Numbered from the stretch's first letter, positions 12,913 to 21,093 are shown. The stretch is DNA of 43,981 nt from an uncultured Oscillospiraceae bacterium (GCA_949948775.1 CATLHC010000016.1:1-43981); one strand, 5' to 3'. Program-made: numbers and translations. Notes: a model not told the origin generated them from the sequence alone.

Positions 12913-15153
12913 ATGGACCTGGCACATGAGAGATACGAGGAATTGGAGCGGTCGATTCTGACCACGCATCCCCACGCGGACGTGGACCAGATCCGCGCCG
13001 CCTTTGAATACGCCAACGAGCACCACGGGTCCCAGCTGCGCAAAAGCGGGGAACCCTATATCATCCACCCCATCGCCGTGGCGGAGATCGTCAACGAGCT
13101 GGACCTGGACCGGGACTCCGTCATCGCCGCCCTGCTCCACGACTGCATCGAGGACACCGACTCCACCCACGACGAGATCGCCCGGCTGTTCGGCCCCCAG
13201 GTGGCCGAGCTGGTGGAGGGCGTCACCAAGCTGACAAGGATGCAATACACCTCCCGCGAGGACGAGCAGATGGAGAACCTGCGCAAGATGTTCATGGCCA
13301 TGGCCAAGGACGTGCGGGTGATCCTCATCAAACTGTGCGACCGGCTGCACAACATGCGCACGCTGCAGTACCAGTCCGACCACAAGCAGAAGGAAAAGGC
13401 CCTGGAGACCATGGAGGTGTACGCCCCCATCGCCCACCGCCTGGGCATGCAGAAGCTCAAGTGGGAGCTGGAGGACCTGTCCTTGGAGTACCTGGACCCG
13501 GTGGGCTTTCACGACGTGAAGGCGGAGCTGAACAGCATTACCGCCCTCCACGCGGGCTTCGTGGACAACATGCAGGCCCACATTCAGCAGCGGCTGGCCG
13601 ACGAGGGCGTCCAGTGCAAGGTCTACGGGCGGCTGAAGCACATCTACTCCATCTACCGCAAGATGTATTCCCAGGGCAAGACGCTCAACGAGATCTTCGA
13701 CCTGTATGCCTTCCGGGTGATCGTGGAGGACATTCCCGCCTGCTACAACGTGCTGGGCTGTGTCCACGATATGTTCAAGCCGGTGCTGGGCCGGTTCAAG
13801 GACTATATCGGCACGCCCAAGCCCAACGGCTACCAGTCCCTGCACACCACCGTGGTGGGCAGGGAGGGCATCCCCTTCGAGGTGCAGATCCGCACCTGGG
13901 AGATGCACCAGACCGCCGAGTACGGCGTGGCCGCCCACTGGAAGTACAAGCAGGGGCTGGCCAATCAGAAGCTGGGCACCGAGCGGGACTTCGAGTGGGT
14001 GCGCAAGCTGCTGGAGAGCCAGCAGGACACCGACCCGGATGAGTTTGTCCGCACGCTGCGGGTGGATATGTTCGCCGACGAGGTGTTTGTGTTCACCCCC
14101 AACGGGGACGTGAAGAGCCTGCCCGCCGGGGCCACTCCCATTGACTTTGCCTATTCCATCCACTCCGCCATCGGCAACTCCATGACGGGGGCGCGGGTAA
14201 ACGGGCGCATCGTCACCTTTGAGACGCCGCTGAAAAACGGCGATATCGTGGAGATCATCACCTCCAAGTCCGCCAAGGGCCCCAGCCGGGACTGGATGAA
14301 AATCTGCAAGTCCAACGAGGCCCGCAACAAAATCCGCCAGTGGTTCAAAAAGGAGCGCCGGGAGGAGAACATCGCCACCGGCCGGTCCATGTTCGAGTCT
14401 GAGCTGAAGCATATGGGGCTGTCTCTGGGCGCCATCACCGCCAACCCCGACCTGTTGGAAATCCTGCTCAAGCGGGTGCGCTGCGGCCAGCTGGACGAGC
14501 TGTACGCCGCCATCGGCTACGGCGGGCTGTCCGCCCAGAAGGCCGCCGGACGCATCAAGGAGGAGATGACCCGCCTGGGCCGTATGGAGCGCCAGCGGGC
14601 GGAAGCCGAGGCCATTCAGGCCGCAGCGTCCACCGGAGAGACGGTGTATCCCTCCACCCCCAAGGACTCCATTCTCACCCCCCGCAGGTCCAACAGCGGC
14701 ATCATCGTGGCCGGGCTGGACAACTGTATGGTGAAGTTCTCCAAGTGCTGCACCCCCGTGCCCGGGGACCCGGTGGTGGGCTTCATCACCAAGGGTTACG
14801 GGGTGTCCATCCACCGGCAGGACTGCCCCAACGCCGACCCCGCCCGCCGCAAGCCGGAGGAGGAGGGCCGCTGGGTCAAGGTGTCCTGGGCGGAGAACGC
14901 GGTGGGGGCCGAGGGCTACCGCACCTCCATCGAGATCTCCGCCAAGGACCGGGACGGGCTGGCCCTGGACGTGGCTATGGCCCTATCCGCGGTGAAGGTG
15001 AAGGTCAACAACCTGTCCGCCCGCAGCCAGCCCGACGGCTACGCCATGATCTATCTGGAGCTGGCCGTCAGGGACCAGAAGGAGCTGAAGGGGGTCATCA
15101 ACAAGCTGTCCCAGATCCCCGGAGTATTTCTGGTCAAGCGGGCCGGGGGCTGA
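12913..15153 (+). CDS. relA: Bifunctional (p)ppGpp synthetase/hydrolase Rel
   Basis: Makes and degrades the alarmone (p)ppGpp in the stringent response. The 746 residues follow the full-length RSH order. The HD hydrolase has HDCIEDT (H76, D77) and YIIHP, the intact catalytic motif, so hydrolase activity is expected. The synthetase domain has the RFKDYIGTPKPNGYQSLHT motif. A TGS domain begins VFTPNGDVKSLPAGATPIDF, a zinc-finger-like region contains SKCCTPVPGDP, and a C-terminal ACT domain ends the protein. Start supported by AAGGAGGG upstream. It is co-transcribed with recJ. Confidence 0.97.
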   Translation: MDLAHERYEELERSILTTHPHADVDQIRAAFEYANEHHGSQLRKSGEPYIIHPIAVAEIVNELDLDRDSVIAALLHDCIEDTDSTHDEIARLFGPQVAELVEGVTKLTRMQYTSREDEQMENLRKMFMAMAKDVRVILIKLCDRLHNMRTLQYQSDHKQKEKALETMEVYAPIAHRLGMQKLKWELEDLSLEYLDPVGFHDVKAELNSITALHAGFVDNMQAHIQQRLADEGVQCKVYGRLKHIYSIYRKMYSQGKTLNEIFDLYAFRVIVEDIPACYNVLGCVHDMFKPVLGRFKDYIGTPKPNGYQSLHTTVVGREGIPFEVQIRTWEMHQTAEYGVAAHWKYKQGLANQKLGTERDFEWVRKLLESQQDTDPDEFVRTLRVDMFADEVFVFTPNGDVKSLPAGATPIDFAYSIHSAIGNSMTGARVNGRIVTFETPLKNGDIVEIITSKSAKGPSRDWMKICKSNEARNKIRQWFKKERREENIATGRSMFESELKHMGLSLGAITANPDLLEILLKRVRCGQLDELYAAIGYGGLSAQKAAGRIKEEMTRLGRMERQRAEAEAIQAAASTGETVYPSTPKDSILTPRRSNSGIIVAGLDNCMVKFSKCCTPVPGDPVVGFITKGYGVSIHRQDCPNADPARRKPEEEGRWVKVSWAENAVGAEGYRTSIEISAKDRDGLALDVAMALSAVKVKVNNLSARSQPDGYAMIYLELAVRDQKELKGVINKLSQIPGVFLVKRAGG

Positions 15154-15423
15154 CCCCAGCCCTCCGGGGGGTTACTTTCTCTCACGCGAGAGAAAGTAAC
15201 CAAAGAGCGCGCATAGGGGGGCGTACCCCCCTATGTACCCCCTTTACGGGGGCGCCCGATACGGCAGACAGATGTGGACCCTTCCGGCGCGTGCGGCTTT
15301 CGACGCTGATGCTTTTAGTTGTGCTGCCGCCGGCGTCTGGTCATTGAGACGGAGCAGGTCTATTGCTCTGCGCCTCAGTGGTGGACCGTTCGTTCGTTTA
15401 TGATAAAAGGAGCTTGATTTTAC
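15154..15423. repeat. Intergenic cluster of palindromic hairpins (15170-15255), probable dispersed repeat
   Basis: GGTTACTTTCTCTC (15170-15183) and GAGAGAAAGTAACC (15188-15201) form a perfect 14-bp stem with a 4-base loop. CATAGGGGGG (15212-15221) and CCCCCCTATG (15226-15235) form a perfect 10-bp stem with a 4-base loop. A third, CCCCC/GGGGG, follows near 15240-15253. None has a clean T tail, so an ordinary terminator is unlikely, though they may still stop rel transcription. The arrangement resembles REP/BIME-type or non-autonomous miniature elements. The remaining 170 bases to the next start show no gene. Confidence 0.6.
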
Positions 15424-16647
15424 GTGTCAGAGTGTATGTTCCAGCCGCTGCTGTTCGGCGGCGATATCAATGTGTACAGCGTGGCCCGGGCCTTTCACGA
15501 GGCTTACGGCGTCAAAAGCGTCGCCTTCGGCAAGTTCGCCGCCACCTTTCCCTGCGCCTTCAGCGCCATCATCGATTACCGGGCCTGCCCGGACAACGAG
15601 GACGCCGCCGCCTTCCTGCGGAATGTGAGGGACGTGGCGGCGGAGTTTTCGGACAAGACGGTGCTGGTCATCGGCTGCGGCGACAGCTACGTCAAGCTGT
15701 GTGCCCACCTGAAGGACCAGTTCCCCGCAAACGTGAAGTGCAACTATATCAGCGGCGAGATGCTGGACCGTCTCACCGACAAGGAGCAGTTCTACGCCCT
15801 GTGCGACCAGTATGGCATCGACCACCCCGCCACCTTCGTGTATTCCGGGGAGATGGGTCACGAATTTAAGCTGCCCTGGGGGGCCCCCTACGTGGCCAAG
15901 CCCGCCGACGGGGTGGCCTACTGGGCTACCGGACACCGGGAGCTGAAAAAGGTGTACATCTGCCAGTCCTGGGAGGAGCTGCTGGCCGCCTTGGATGAGG
16001 TGTACGCCGCGGGCTACCCCGGCAAAATGATCCTCCAGGAGTTTATCCCCGGGGACGACACCTACATGCGGGTGCTCACCAACTACTCCGACACCCGCGG
16101 CGGGGTAAAGCTGATGTGCCTGGGCCATGTGCTGCTGGAGGAGCACTCCCCCCACGGCATCGGCAACCACGCCGTCATCATCACCGAGCACGACCGGACC
16201 CTGTGCGACAAAATCCGCCGCATGCTGGAGGACCTGGGATATGTGGGCTTCTCCAATTTCGACATCAAGTACGACCGCCGGGACGGGAAGTACAAGGCCT
16301 TTGAGATCAACACCCGGCAGGGGCGCAGCAACTATTACGTCACCGGCGCGGGGCACAATATCGCCCAGTACCTGGTGGACGACCTCATCGAAGGCCGGGA
16401 TATGCCCCTGACCATCACCAGCAACCGCTCCATCTGGCGGATGATCCCTCGGGGGCTGGCCTATGAGTTCATCCCCAAGCGCTACCATCAGGAGATGAAG
16501 GCCCTGTTTCAAGCAGGGGCGGACCACCACTCCATGGAGTACCGCCCGGATTACACACCCAAGCGCATTTGGCGCATTTGGAAGAACCACGTCGGAAACT
16601 ATGTGCGTTTCCGCAAATACTGTGTGAAACCAGAGGAGAATCGATGA
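15424..16647 (+). CDS. ATP-grasp amide ligase, D-aspartate-ligase-like
   Basis: A 407-residue ATP-grasp protein of the COG3919 type, the group of Enterococcus faecium D-aspartate ligase (Aslfm, about the same length). That enzyme attaches D-Asp to the side-chain amine of the third stem-peptide residue of peptidoglycan precursors. Visible features: N-terminal pre-ATP-grasp region with LLFGGDINVYSVARAF, ATP-binding PYVAKPAD and LQEFIPGDDTYMRV, and the Mg-binding AFEINTRQGRSNYY. GTG start with AAAGGAG 11 bases upstream; a later ATG at 15436 is less well placed. Its stop overlaps the next start (ATGA), and that gene encodes an aspartate-type racemase, a pairing seen in D-Asp bridge formers. Substrate inferred. 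Confidence 0.82.
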   Translation: MSECMFQPLLFGGDINVYSVARAFHEAYGVKSVAFGKFAATFPCAFSAIIDYRACPDNEDAAAFLRNVRDVAAEFSDKTVLVIGCGDSYVKLCAHLKDQFPANVKCNYISGEMLDRLTDKEQFYALCDQYGIDHPATFVYSGEMGHEFKLPWGAPYVAKPADGVAYWATGHRELKKVYICQSWEELLAALDEVYAAGYPGKMILQEFIPGDDTYMRVLTNYSDTRGGVKLMCLGHVLLEEHSPHGIGNHAVIITEHDRTLCDKIRRMLEDLGYVGFSNFDIKYDRRDGKYKAFEINTRQGRSNYYVTGAGHNIAQYLVDDLIEGRDMPLTITSNRSIWRMIPRGLAYEFIPKRYHQEMKALFQAGADHHSMEYRPDYTPKRIWRIWKNHVGNYVRFRKYCVKPEENR

Positions 16648-17351
16648 AACAAGAAGCTAAGCTGGGGGTATTAGGCGGCATGGGTCCCCAGGCCACCCAG
16701 GTATTCTACCAGTTCGTGCTGGACCGCACTGACGCCGTCCGAGACCAGGACCACCTGCCCGCCCTCATCCTGTCCGACACCGTCATCCCCGACCGCACCG
16801 CCGCCATTCTCTCCGGGGATACCGAGGGGCTGTACCGGCGGCTGCTCAAGGACGCGAAAATGCTGGAGAGCTGCGGCTGCACCGCCCTGGCTATCCCCTG
16901 CAATACCTCCCACTACTTTGCCGACCGGCTCCAGGAGGAGATCGGCGTGCCCATCATCCACATGCTGCGGGAGACGGCAAAGGCGCTGGCCGCCCAGGGG
17001 AAAAAGCGCCCCGGCATCCTGGCCACCGACGGCACCATCTGGACGGGGCTGTATCAAAAAGAGTGCGCCGCAGTGGGGCTGGAGGCGGTGTCCCCCGACC
17101 CGGACACCCAAAAGCTTGTGATGTCCATCATCTATGACGAGATCAAGCAGGGGGAGACGGGCAGCCGGGACAAATTTGCCAAGATCGACCGGGCCGTCCG
17201 CCGGGCCGGGTGCGACTGCGCCATTTTGGCCTGCACCGAGCTGTCGGTGTTCTCCACCTACCACGCCCTGCCCCCCTTCTATGTGGACGCCATGATGGTG
17301 ATGGCGGAGCGGGCGGTGGAGATGTGCGGCTATCCCCTGCGCACCATTTGA
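16644..17351 (+). CDS. Aspartate/glutamate racemase family protein, probable aspartate racemase
   Basis: PLP-independent racemase using two cysteines as acid and base. Of 235 residues, the N-terminus GVLGGMGPQAT is characteristic of aspartate racemases (RacD/YgeA branch). The two catalytic cysteines lie in IPCNTSHYF and LACTELSVF, symmetric in the two lobes. Start placed at MKQEAKLG, which has AGAGGAGAA upstream and overlaps the ATP-grasp stop by 4 bp; the frame is open further upstream but inside the previous gene. Coupling to a D-aspartate-ligase-like enzyme suggests it supplies D-Asp. Glutamate racemase (MurI) is less likely on the N-terminal motif. Confidence 0.88.
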   Translation: MKQEAKLGVLGGMGPQATQVFYQFVLDRTDAVRDQDHLPALILSDTVIPDRTAAILSGDTEGLYRRLLKDAKMLESCGCTALAIPCNTSHYFADRLQEEIGVPIIHMLRETAKALAAQGKKRPGILATDGTIWTGLYQKECAAVGLEAVSPDPDTQKLVMSIIYDEIKQGETGSRDKFAKIDRAVRRAGCDCAILACTELSVFSTYHALPPFYVDAMMVMAERAVEMCGYPLRTI

Positions 17352-17369
17352 TTCGCGGAGGTTTTATCC

Positions 17370-18887
17370 ATGGATTTGACGCTGTATCCTTTGGAGGAAT
17401 ACGTCCGGCTGCTGGACAAGCTGGGCCAACTGGCCGCCCCCCTGCCGTACGGGCTGGAGCGGGAGCGGACGGTGGAGCTGGTGTCCTACAACTCCCAGGA
17501 CACGGTCCCCGGCACCCTTTTTCTGTGTAAAGGGACCCATTTTAAGCCGGACTATCTGGCCGACGCCGCCCGGCGGGGGGCCTTTGCCTACGTCAGCGAG
17601 ATTTCTTACCCAGGGGTGGACCTGCCCTGCATTCTGGTCCGCGATATGCGGCAGGTCATCGCCCCGCTGGCGGTGAAATACTACAGCGACCCCTCCCAAA
17701 AGCTGAAGGTGGTGGGCATCACCGGCACCAAGGGCAAGTCGTCCACCGCCTACTATTTGAAATATATCCTGGACGAGTACCTGACCCCCAGGGGGCAGAC
17801 CTGCGGGGTGATCTCGTCCATCGACACCTGGGACGGGGTGGATCGGTTCGAGTCCCACCTCACCACCCCGGAACCCTTGGAGCTCCAGCAGCATTTCGCC
17901 CACGCCTTGGCCTCCGGCATGGAGTACCTGGTGATGGAGGTGTCCTCCCAGGCGCTGAAGTACCACCGCACTCTGGGGACGACATTCGCCGCCGCCGCCT
18001 TTTTGAATATCGGGACGGACCACATCTCCCCCATCGAGCACCCGGACTTTGCGGACTATTTCCACTCCAAACTGAAAATTTTCGCCCAGGCCGGCCTGTC
18101 CTGCGTCAATCTGGACTGCGGCCACGCCGCCGAAGCCCTGGACGCCGCCCGATCTGCCTGTCCCGCCGTGTTCACCTTTTCCCGGCACAACCCCTCCGCC
18201 TCGGTGTACGGCCGCGACGTGCGCAAGGTGGGGGAGGAGATCCTTTTTGGGGTGGACGCCGCCCAGCTCTCCGGTCAGTACCGGCTGACCATGCCGGGGT
18301 TGTTCAATGTGGACAACGCCCTGGCCGCCATCGCCCTGTGCCGGGGGCTGAATATCCCCTTGGATGCCGTCCAGGCAGGGCTGGCTAAGGCGCGGGTACC
18401 CGGCCGGATGGAGGTGTACGCCAGCCAAAACGGGGAAGTCACCGCCATTGTGGATTACGCGCACAACCGCATGAGCTTTGAGACCCTGTTCCGCTCCGTC
18501 CAACAGGAGTACCCCGGCCGGCGGATCGTCACCGTGTTCGGCTGTCCCGGAAAAAAAGCCTTTGACCGCCGCCGGGACCTGGGCGAGGTGTCCGGGCAGT
18601 ATTCCGATTTGGTGGTGCTCACCGAGGAGGACTCCGGCGAGGAGGACACGGTGTCCATCTGCCGGGAGATCGCTTCCCACGTGGCCTGTACCTGTGAGAT
18701 TCAGCCCAACCGGGGGGAGGCCATCCGCCGGGCGGTGCTGAGCTGCGACCGGCCCTCCGTCATTCTCATCACCGGCAAGGGGGCGGAGACCCGGCAGAAA
18801 CGGGGACTGGAGTATATCGACACGCCGTCGGACGTGGAGTATGCCCAGGCGTTTCTGCGGGAGTGGGACGCTTCAAAGCGCGGCTGA
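17370..18887 (+). CDS. Divergent MurE-like Mur ligase
   Basis: A 505-residue Mur ligase of the MurE group. It keeps the ATP loop TGTKGKS (118-124), TTPE (165-168), the predicted carbamylated lysine K234 in YFHSKLKIF, VPGRME (343-348) and DYAHN (362-366). It departs where the incoming amino acid is chosen: the DNPR motif of meso-diaminopimelate-adding enzymes is replaced by TEEDSGEED (418-426), GAGGDR by GCPGKK (391-396), and GKGHE by GKGAE (469-473). A canonical DNPR-type murE lies 2.5 kb downstream. It is third in an operon with the racemase and ATP-grasp ligase. It may add an unusual residue or act on another acceptor; specificity cannot be read here. Confidence 0.88.
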   Translation: MDLTLYPLEEYVRLLDKLGQLAAPLPYGLERERTVELVSYNSQDTVPGTLFLCKGTHFKPDYLADAARRGAFAYVSEISYPGVDLPCILVRDMRQVIAPLAVKYYSDPSQKLKVVGITGTKGKSSTAYYLKYILDEYLTPRGQTCGVISSIDTWDGVDRFESHLTTPEPLELQQHFAHALASGMEYLVMEVSSQALKYHRTLGTTFAAAAFLNIGTDHISPIEHPDFADYFHSKLKIFAQAGLSCVNLDCGHAAEALDAARSACPAVFTFSRHNPSASVYGRDVRKVGEEILFGVDAAQLSGQYRLTMPGLFNVDNALAAIALCRGLNIPLDAVQAGLAKARVPGRMEVYASQNGEVTAIVDYAHNRMSFETLFRSVQQEYPGRRIVTVFGCPGKKAFDRRRDLGEVSGQYSDLVVLTEEDSGEEDTVSICREIASHVACTCEIQPNRGEAIRRAVLSCDRPSVILITGKGAETRQKRGLEYIDTPSDVEYAQAFLREWDASKRG

Positions 18888-18980
18888 AAGTCAAGGGTCT
18901 TTTGTATTCCTCCCCGCAGCCGATACGCCCCAGAAATCGCGGGAAGCTTTGTAAGGCGTTGTCAACCGTCGAAAGGGAAA

Positions 18981-19019
18981 ACACCAGGGCCAGGGAGGCT
19001 GCTCCCTGGCCCTGTGTTT
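18981..19019 (+). terminator. Strong hairpin after the MurE-like gene, possible terminator
   Basis: CAGGGCCAGGGAG (18985-18997) and CTCCCTGGCCCTG (19002-19014) form a perfect 13-bp stem with a GCTG loop, followed by TGTTT. The U tail is weak. It lies about 95 bp past the MurE-like stop. The rest of 18888-19156 holds nothing recognisable. Confidence 0.55.
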
Positions 19020-19156
19020 CGGGCAAATCGGCGTGTGTTCCTGTTCCGCAAAGTAAACCCTCGTCCTCGTCTTGCAGGCATCAATCCGGGAAAACGCGGC
19101 ACTTTTAATGCCGGCCACACCGGCCCATACAGTCAGCGCGGCTGCAGAACCGTTTC

Positions 19157-19625
19157 TCAAACGCGAAAACGGCTGATGAGATTGCCATCGGCCATCTCAC
19201 CCAGAATGCGGTCCACACCGTCGATGGTCTTTCACAGGCAGCCGCAGACCCGGTGGGTGGTTTGGGCAATCATGCCGATCTCATCCGCCCGGCTATAGAA
19301 AGGCTCCGGCTCTTGGTCGGCGGAGAAATTCAACTCTCCCAGGCGGCCAATGGCCCGTTCCACCGTCATCAGGTCCCTGCCCTCGCGGCGCAGCATCAAA
19401 AGCGTAATCAAGATGACGGCAGCGGCCATGGCCGCGCACAGCAACGCGCACGGTCGTCACGGCGGCATACACCTCCGCGGCGTTGTCCCGAACCATAAAG
19501 ACCCAGCCGCGGTCCCTCAGGTACTTGTAGACCACCAGCTAAAGCAGTGTCATCCCGATCAGAGTGATGACAGTTGTAATGACTCCGATCCGTGCGGCAA
19601 GTTTTTTATTTTCTATGAATCGCAT
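19157..19625 (-). pseudogene. Decayed methyl-accepting chemotaxis protein / HAMP receptor remnant
   Basis: Conceptual translation from the ATG at 19625 begins MRFIENKKLAARIGVITT and runs through a TM1-like helix to an amber stop (19541-19539). It then reads LVVYKYLRDRGWVFMVRDN before a frameshift near 19445. In the next frame a TM2-like helix (LCAAMAAAVILITLLML) and a HAMP-like stretch (VERAIGRLGELNFSADQE, then EPFYSRADEIGMIAQTT) reach an opal stop (19234-19232). After that stop, KTIDGVDRILGEMADGNL continues before the similarity is lost. Only about 30 residues separate the two helices, so most of the sensor domain is deleted, and the signalling domain is missing. Two stops, one frameshift and two deletions make this a clear relic. 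Confidence 0.8.
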
Positions 19626-19980
19626 AAAAGCTTCCCTCCGTCGGAAAAATTTCAGGACCGACGCCCCGCTGACCATGAGTATAGCCTATATATTCTCTAA
19701 TATCAAAAGCTTCCTGCGCTGTGCAAACGTCTGCCAAAGCCGCTTTTTTATCTCGGGGGCGGGCAATGTTTTGGGGAATTTTTGGCCGTCCCAAAGCGCC
19801 TGTCGGGAACACCGCAATCCCCAACCGGCCGCCCCTGAGTCCAGCCGAATACTCCTCCGATTTGACATTATTATGTCATTCGGCGGCCCACTATGGCCGC
19901 GCAACCGATAGTTGCCCGATATTTGGTGGACGCAACCGGGACTTTTTGATAAGATGAGGCCATCAAAAGGAGGTAATACC
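19626..19980. other. Intergenic region with small palindromes, no gene seen
   Basis: No convincing coding sequence. It contains a perfect palindrome TGACAT-TATT-ATGTCA (19863-19878) and, downstream, GCAAC-CGATA-GTTGC near 19901-19915. The last bases hold AAAAGGAGG before the XRE membrane gene. These could be operator sites for that regulator; no good -35/-10 pair was found. Confidence 0.4.
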
Positions 19981-20340
19981 ATGGCAAGAGCACCCATCGC
20001 AGTCATCCCCGCGCTGCTCATCTTCATCGCACTTTGGGTCCTTTTCATCTACTTTATTGTCCTAGTCATCCGCGCTCTGCGAAAGTACCTGCGCTCCAGC
20101 GCGGATCGGTCCGGCTCCCCAGGGCAGACCAAGAGTCTGGGCGAGGCCCTGAAAGCCCACCGCACCGCCCGAAGCTTTACCCAGGAGTACGTGGCCGAGG
20201 CCCTGGGCGTCAGCCGTCAAGCGGTCAGCAAGTGGGAGAACGGCGCTTCGGAACCCAGCACCGCCAACCTGATGGCCCTGGCCAAGCTCTACGGCCTGTC
20301 GGTGGACGAGCTGCTCCGTCAGACGGAAACATCCGAATAA
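19981..20340 (+). CDS. Membrane-anchored XRE-family regulator (119 aa)
   Basis: An N-terminal hydrophobic helix of about 25 residues (VIPALLIFIALWVLFIYFIV) is followed by a basic linker and a C-terminal HTH_XRE domain from about residue 56: SLGEALKAHRTARSFTQEYV, GVSRQAVSKWENG and LMALAKLYGLSVDELL. Start fixed at ATG 19981 by AAAGGAGGTAATACC; an earlier in-frame ATG lacks a site. The order membrane anchor then HTH is unusual, since most XRE proteins are soluble or have C-terminal membrane parts. It stands alone between a pseudogene and an AT-rich segment, ending at a terminator. Its target is unknown; its own gene is plausible. Confidence 0.85.
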   Translation: MARAPIAVIPALLIFIALWVLFIYFIVLVIRALRKYLRSSADRSGSPGQTKSLGEALKAHRTARSFTQEYVAEALGVSRQAVSKWENGASEPSTANLMALAKLYGLSVDELLRQTETSE

Positions 20341-20349
20341 ACGGCAACG

Positions 20350-20381
20350 TGTCCCTCTCGTTAAACGGGAGGGACATTTTT
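20350..20381 (+). terminator. Intrinsic terminator of the membrane XRE gene
   Basis: TGTCCCTC pairs with GAGGGACA with inner CG/CG pairing around TTAAA, then five Ts. The 3' part GGAGGGACATTTTTGC recurs at 21296-21312. Confidence 0.85.
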
Positions 20382-20392
20382 GCATACTGTAG

Positions 20393-20421
20393 TGGACATA
20401 TTGCGAATAGCGTGATATTTT
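20393..20421 (+). promoter_or_regulatory. Possible promoter of the secreted Thr/Pro-rich protein gene
   Basis: TGGACA (20393-20398), 17-bp spacer, TATTTT (20416-20421). The spacing is ideal, the hexamers moderate. The start codon is about 65 bases downstream of the predicted start site. Confidence 0.5.
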
Positions 20422-20490
20422 GTAAATAGAATCTTTTGATGAAAGCCCCGCCAATATTTTCCGTATGGTAAACAGAAAAGGGGATACCAC

Positions 20491-21093
20491 ATGGCACGAA
20501 AAGATAAAAAGAGAACGCGGCTTATGGCAGGTTCCGACATTGCGCTTGCCATCCTTGCCGCGCTGGGCGGCAGTGTTCTATTTATGACCATTGTGGCCGT
20601 GGCCGGCTCCATCATGTTCCCGGATTCCGGGCGGCGCGTGACAACAGATACCCCATCCGCACGGCCATCCTATTATGGCACGCTGCCCTCCAGAGCACCC
20701 ACACAGGCTCCAACAACTGAACCCGTGGAATCATTTATCCCGGACGACACGAGCACACCAGAGTCCGTGCAAACGTCTTCTGATGTTGTCCCCGGTACGC
20801 CGGCTGTGTCTTTGAACCCAACGGCTCCGCCTGTGCGGCAGACACAGACCCCAACGCAGTCGGGCGGACAGCAAGGTGGGAGTACAGAGAGCTGGGGTGA
20901 TAGCAGTATCACAAACGAAATAACCGGTGACCTCAACCGCACAGCATACTGGACGAACGGAGGGAGAAGCTACCACTTTAACCGAAATTGTCCCTCTCTC
21001 TCCAATTCAAGAAATGTAAATCAAGGAACATTGCAAGAGGCTTTGAACGCAGGGAAGACAGACCCGTGTAACAATTGCGCTGGGGGTAATTAG
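20491..21093 (+). CDS. Membrane-anchored or secreted Thr/Pro-rich protein with C-terminal Cys/His motif (200 aa)
   Basis: Function unknown. Basic N-terminus and one hydrophobic helix (about 15-43, IALAILAALGGSVLFMTIVA) act as signal anchor, followed by a low-complexity Thr/Pro/Ser/Gln linker (about 48-140) typical of surface proteins. The C-terminal 50 residues carry a Y-H-C-C-C motif: AYWTNGGRSYHFNRNCPSL, then G..DPCNNC. This matches the small domain that ends several secreted nucleases and competence-like proteins and probably binds metal. Start supported by AAAAGGGGATACC. Base composition is visibly more AT-rich than the neighbours, suggesting a different history. Confidence 0.75.
   Translation: MARKDKKRTRLMAGSDIALAILAALGGSVLFMTIVAVAGSIMFPDSGRRVTTDTPSARPSYYGTLPSRAPTQAPTTEPVESFIPDDTSTPESVQTSSDVVPGTPAVSLNPTAPPVRQTQTPTQSGGQQGGSTESWGDSSITNEITGDLNRTAYWTNGGRSYHFNRNCPSLSNSRNVNQGTLQEALNAGKTDPCNNCAGGN

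Noticed and set aside
10716..13043. Minus-strand open frame opposite recJ
   Set aside because: Low-complexity antisense translation; recJ motifs on the plus strand are complete.
12745..14814. Minus-strand open frame of about 690 codons across rel
   Set aside because: Antisense to all Rel domains; no recognisable protein features.
15154..15347. Continuation of a reading frame from inside rel into the repeat region
   Set aside because: Out of frame with rel and reads through palindromes; no start signal.
18888..19156. Possible small gene between the MurE-like gene and the pseudogene
   Set aside because: Open frames are Arg/Pro-rich shadows without ribosome sites; the main feature is the 13-bp hairpin.
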